A DNA stretch of 64,000 nucleotides from Ptiloglossa arizonensis (taxonomy: Eukaryota > Arthropoda > Insecta > Hymenoptera > Colletidae): the NCBI RefSeq assembly GCF_051014685.1, contig NW_027478397.1, positions 496,001 through 560,000 on the forward strand, written 5' to 3'. A model generated the notes under the pieces. It was given only the letters and a program-made list of their open reading frames with translations, was not told where the DNA came from and made no database searches. The position numbers and the translations under genes were made by a program. Shown here in pieces: positions 60,993-64,000 of the stretch. Each line of letters opens with the position of its first letter. Position 1 is the first letter of the stretch.

Positions 60993-62415
60993 TTTCTTTC
61001 TTCGTTTCTCCGTTTCTTTCTTCGTTTCTCCGTTTCTTTCTTCATTTCTCCGTTTCTTTGTTCGCTTCTCCGTTTCTTTCTTCGTTTCTCCGTTTCTTTC
61101 CTCGTTTTTCCGTTTCTTTCTACGTTTCTCCGTTTCTTTCTTCGCTACTCCGTTTCTTTGTTCGTTTCTCCGTTTATTTCTTCGTTTCTCCATTTATTTC
61201 TCCGTTTCTCCGTTTCTTTCTTCGTTACTCCGGTTCTTTCTTCGTTTCTCCGTCTCTTTCTTCGTTTCTCCGTTTCTTTCTTCGTTTCTCCGTTTCTTTC
61301 TTCGTTTCTCCGTTTCTTTCTTCGTTTCTCCGTTTCTTTCTTCGTTTCTCCGTTTCTTTCATCGTTTCTCCGTTTCGTCCTTCGTTTCTCCGTTTCTTTC
61401 TTCGTTTCTCCGTTTCTTTCTTCCTTTCTCCGTTTCTTTGTTCGCTTCTCCGTTTCTTTCTTCGTTTCTCCGTTTCTTTCTTCGTTGCTCCGTTTCTTTG
61501 TTCGTTTCTCCGTTTCTTTTTTCGTTTCTTTGTTTCTTTCTTCGTTTCTCCGTTTATTTCTTCGTTTCTCCATTTATTTCTTCGTTTCTCCGTTTCCTTG
61601 TTCGTTTCTCCGTTCCTTCTTCCGTTTCTCCATTTCTTTCTTCGATTCTCCGTTTTTTTCTCGTTTCTCCGTTTCCTGGTTCGTTTCTCCGTTTATTTCT
61701 TCGTATCTCCATTTATTTCTCCGTTTCTCCGTTTCTCCGTTTCTTTCTTCGTTTCGCCGTTTCCTTCTTTGTTTCTCCGTTTCTTTCTTCGTTTCTCCGT
61801 TTCTTTCTTCGTTTCTCCGTTTCCTTGTACGTTTCTCCGTTTATTTCTTCGTTTCTCCATTTATTTCTCCGTTTCTTTGTTCGTTTCTCCGTTTCTTTGT
61901 TCGTTTCTCCGTTTCTTTGTTCGTTTCTCGTTTCTTTGTTCGTTTCTCCTTTTCTTTCTGCGTTTCATCGCTTCTTTCTTCGTTCTTCCGTTTCTTTCTT
62001 CGTTTCTCCGTTTCTTTCCTCGTTTCTCCGTTTCTTTCTTCGTTTCTCCGTTTCTTTCTTCGTTTCTCCGTTTCCTTGTTCGTTTCTCCGTTTATTTCTT
62101 CGTTTCACCATTCATTTCTCCGTTTCTTTCTTCGTTTCTCCGTTTCATTCTTCGTTTCTCCGTTTCTTTCTTCGTTTCTCCGTTTCTTCCTTCGTTTCAC
62201 CGTTTCTTTCCTCGTTTCTGCGTTTCTTTCTTCGTTTCTCCGTTTCTTTCTTCGTTTCTCCGTTTCTTTCTTCGTTTCTCCGTTTCTTTCTTCGTTTCTC
62301 CGTTTCTTTCTTCGTTTCTCCGTTTCTTTCTTCGTTTCACCGTTTCTTTCTTCGTTTCTCCGTTTATTCCTTCATTTCCCCATTTATTTCTCCGTTTCTC
62401 CGTTTCTTTCTTCGT
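60993..62415 (+). repeat. 3253-bp higher-order repeat, copy 2 (partial)
   Basis: Matches about 57,740-59,140. Visible changes relative to copy 1 include TTTTTTTCTCG near 61,655 and TTCTTCCG near 61,984. It overlaps the fifth TCCTGG marker and the eighth TGCGTTTCATCG block. Similarity fades into canonical units after about 62,415. Confidence 0.82.
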
Positions 62416-62639
62416 TTCTCCGTTTCTTTGTTCGTTTCTGCGTTTATTTCTTCGTTTCTCCATTTATTTCACCGTTTCTCCGTATCTTTGTTCGTTTCTG
62501 CGTTTCTTTCTTCGTTACTCCGGTTCTTTCTTCGTTTCTCCGTTTCTTTCTTCGTTTCTCCGTTTCTTTCTTCGTTTCTCCGTTTCTTTGATCGTTTCTC
62601 CGTTTCTTTCATCGTTTCTCCGTTTGTTTCTTCGTTTCT

Positions 62640-63400
62640 CCGTTTCTTTCTTCGTTTCTCCGTTTCTTTCTTCGTTTCTCCGTTTCTTTGTTCGTTTCTC
62701 CGTTTCTTTCTTCGTTTCTCCGTTTCTTTCTTCGTTTCTCCGTTTCTTTCTTCGTTTCACCGTCTCTTTCTTCGTTTCTCCGTTTATTTCTTCATTTCTC
62801 CATTTATTTCTCCGTTTCTCCGTTTCTTTCTTCGTTTCTCCGTTTCTTTGTTCGTTCCTCCGTTTCTTTCTTCATTTCTCCGTTTCTTTGTTCGCTTCTC
62901 CGTTTCTTTCTTCGTTTCTCCGTTTCTTTCCTCGTTTCTCCGTTTCTTTCTACGTTTCTCCGTTTCTTTCTTCGCTTCTCCGTTTCTTTGTTCGTTTCTC
63001 CGTTTATTTCTTCGTTTCTCCATTTATTTCTCCGTTTCTCCGTTTCTTTCTTCGTTACTCCGGTTCTTTCTTCGTTTCTCCGTTTCTTTCTTCGTTTCTC
63101 CATTTATTTCTCCGTTTCTCCGTTTCTTTCTTCGTTACTCCGGTTCTTTCTTCGTTTCTCCGTTTCTTTCTTCGTTTCTCCGTTTCTTTCTTCGTTTCTC
63201 CGTTTCTTTCTTCGTTTCTCCGTTTCTTTGTTCGTTTCTCCGTTTCTTTCTTCGTTTCTCCGTTTCTTTCTTCGTTTCTCCGTTTCTTTCTTCGTTTCAC
63301 CGTCTCTTTCTTCGTTTCTCCGTTTATTTCTTCATTTCTCCATTTATTTCTCCGTTTCTCCGTTTCTTTCTTCGTTTCTCCGTTTCTTTGTTCGTTCCTC
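62640..63400 (+). repeat. 540-bp duplication marked by CACCGTCTC
   Basis: The rare string TTTCACCGTCTCTTTC occurs at about 62,757 and 63,297, exactly 540 bp (27 units) apart. It is followed both times by TTATTTCTTCATTTC, then CCATTTATTTCTCCG, then GTTCCTCCG. Similarity ends where the first copy has TTTCTTCATTTC and the second TTTGTTCG. Confidence 0.87.
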
Positions 63401-63770
63401 CGTTTCTTTGTTCGTTTCTCCGTATCTTTGTTCGTTTCTCCGTTTATTTCTTCGTTTCTCCGTTTCATTCTTCGTTTCTGCGTTTCATTTTTCGTTTCTC
63501 CGTTTCTTTGTTCGTTTCTCCGTTTCTTTGTTCGTTTCTCCGTTTCTTTGTTCGTTTCTTCGTTTCTTTCTTCGTTTCTCCGCTTATTTCTTCGTTTCTC
63601 CGTTTCTTTCTTCGTTTCTCCGTTTCTTTCTTCGTTTCTCCGTTTCTTTCTTCGTTCCTCCGTTTCTTTCTTCATTTCTCCGTTTCTTTCTTCGTTTCTC
63701 CGTTTTTTTCTTCGTTTCTCCGTTTCTTTCTTCGTTTCTCCGTTTATTTCTTCGTTTCTCCATTTATTTC
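63400..63770 (+). repeat. Monomer stretch near the right edge
   Basis: Canonical and TTTGTTCG-type units with scattered changes (TTTCATTTTTCG near 63,485, CGCTTATTTC near 63,582). No gene-like feature is present. Confidence 0.7.
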
Positions 63771-63895
63771 TCCGTTTCTTTCTTCGTTTCTCCGTATATG
63801 TCTTCGTTTCTTCATTTATTTCTCCGTTTCTTTCTTCGTTTCTCCGTATATGTCTTCGTTTCTTCATTTATTTCTCCGTTTCTCCGTTTCTTTGT
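63770..63895 (+). repeat. 52-bp direct repeat marked by CCGTATATGTCTTCG
   Basis: The rare unit TCCGTATATGTCTTCG begins at 63,791 and 63,843. The 52 bp offset equals two 20-mers plus one 12-mer, giving a compact example of duplication by the 8/12 sub-unit. Each copy ends in TTCATTTATTTCTCCGTTTC. Confidence 0.9.
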
Positions 63896-64000
63896 TCGTT
63901 TCTCCGTTTCTTTGTTCGTTTCTCCGTTTCTTTGTTCGTTTCTCCGTTTCTTTGTTCGTTTCTCCGTTTCTTTGTTCGTTTCTCCGTTTCTTTCTTCGTT
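63883..64000 (+). repeat. Terminal run of TTTGTTCG-type units; array continues past the edge
   Basis: Five successive copies of the C16>G monomer (..CCGTTTCTTTGTTCG) are followed by a canonical unit cut by the window edge. The array therefore has no boundary here. The run resembles the one at 41-160. Confidence 0.9.

Larger units (their letters stand above)
1..64000 (+). repeat. Continuous 20-bp satellite array, unit TTTCTCCGTTTCTTTCTTCG
   Basis: Every stretch of the window reads as head-to-tail copies of a 20 bp unit. The phase is plain because 60 bases hold exactly three units, and the same register often persists for over a kilobase (for example about 7.4-9.4 kb). The canonical unit has 12 T, 6 C, 2 G and no A: 40% GC, two CpGs, strong strand asymmetry. 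Common variants are C16>G (..TTTGTTCG), C12>A (..TTTATTTCTTCG) and the triple variant TTTCTCCATTTATTTCTCCG. I saw no unique DNA, no inversion and no end to the array at either edge. The size and nesting of repeats fit a eukaryotic satellite block. The host and chromosomal position cannot be told from sequence alone. Confidence 0.97.

Noticed and set aside
1..64000. CRISPR array
   Set aside because: Direct repeats are contiguous with no unique spacers, and variant units are scattered substitutions of the repeat itself.
1..64000. CENP-B box or other known centromere motif in the unit
   Set aside because: The CG after TTCG falls one base out of place, the central A is missing and no CGGG follows. 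I could not match the unit to a known centromeric satellite.
1..64000. Telomeric repeat array
   Set aside because: The unit does not contain a TTAGGG-like G-rich core. Its purine strand is A-rich with isolated G and CGG.
1..64000. Rho-independent terminators or RNA hairpins in T-rich runs
   Set aside because: One strand has nearly no A and little G, so self-complementary stems cannot form. T runs are part of the repeat.
1..64000. Polypyrimidine/splice-acceptor or promoter (TATA-like) elements such as TATAT near 835 and 63,794
   Set aside because: Isolated variants within single repeat units, with no transcription-unit context around them.
1..64000. Transposable element insertions
   Set aside because: I looked for breaks in the 20 bp pattern longer than a unit, terminal repeats or target-site duplications and saw none.

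Overview
The whole 64 kb window is one uninterrupted head-to-tail tandem-repeat array (a minisatellite-type satellite). It contains no gene, RNA gene, mobile element or unique-sequence island that I can support. The basic unit is 20 bp, TTTCTCCGTTTCTTTCTTCG on the + strand. The unit has no A, so the + strand is almost purely C/T plus the G of two CpGs per unit, and the - strand is purine-rich. The array runs off both edges of the window, in the same orientation throughout. An array of this size and hierarchy points to a eukaryotic nuclear satellite (pericentromeric, subtelomeric or a heterochromatic block). Nothing in it is diagnostic of a taxon. Two intact CpGs in most units argue against heavy germline CpG methylation, or for a very young array.

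Each 20-mer is itself built of an 8-mer (CGTTTCTC) and a 12-mer (CGTTTCTTTCTT). Most length variation is gain or loss of an 8-mer, a 12-mer or whole 20-mers, with rare single-base deletions. A small alphabet of variant monomers (for example ..TTTGTTCG, ..TTTATTTCTTCG, TTTCTCCATTTATTTCTCCG) is arranged in recurring strings, and these reveal a deep hierarchy of duplications.

Layout. 1-7.4 kb: units rich in the TTTGTTCG variant, with overlapping duplications at offsets of 1843, 948, 1791, 1150 and 808 bp. 8.3-10.8 kb: a 1.28/1.20 kb tandem pair. 11.6-18.1 kb: a block duplicated at a distance of 5746 bp, flanking a 693 bp triplication and a 308 bp repeat. 18.3-23.6 kb: a ~0.92 kb repeat and mixed units. 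23.86-41.36 kb: a 9.0 kb higher-order repeat present as one full copy (A) and one 8.5 kb copy (B), nearly identical, each carrying older internal duplications. 42.09-53.34 kb: a ~3.6 kb repeat in three copies, the first two almost identical. 54.4-64 kb: more homogeneous canonical units with 1995 and 3253 bp repeats and local 160, 540 and 52 bp duplications.

Very long open reading frames exist on the + strand (up to about 6,270 codons), and shorter ones on the - strand. They are a compositional artefact. A strand without A cannot contain a stop codon in any of its six frames, and most long + frames begin at TTG rather than ATG. They are therefore not annotated as genes.
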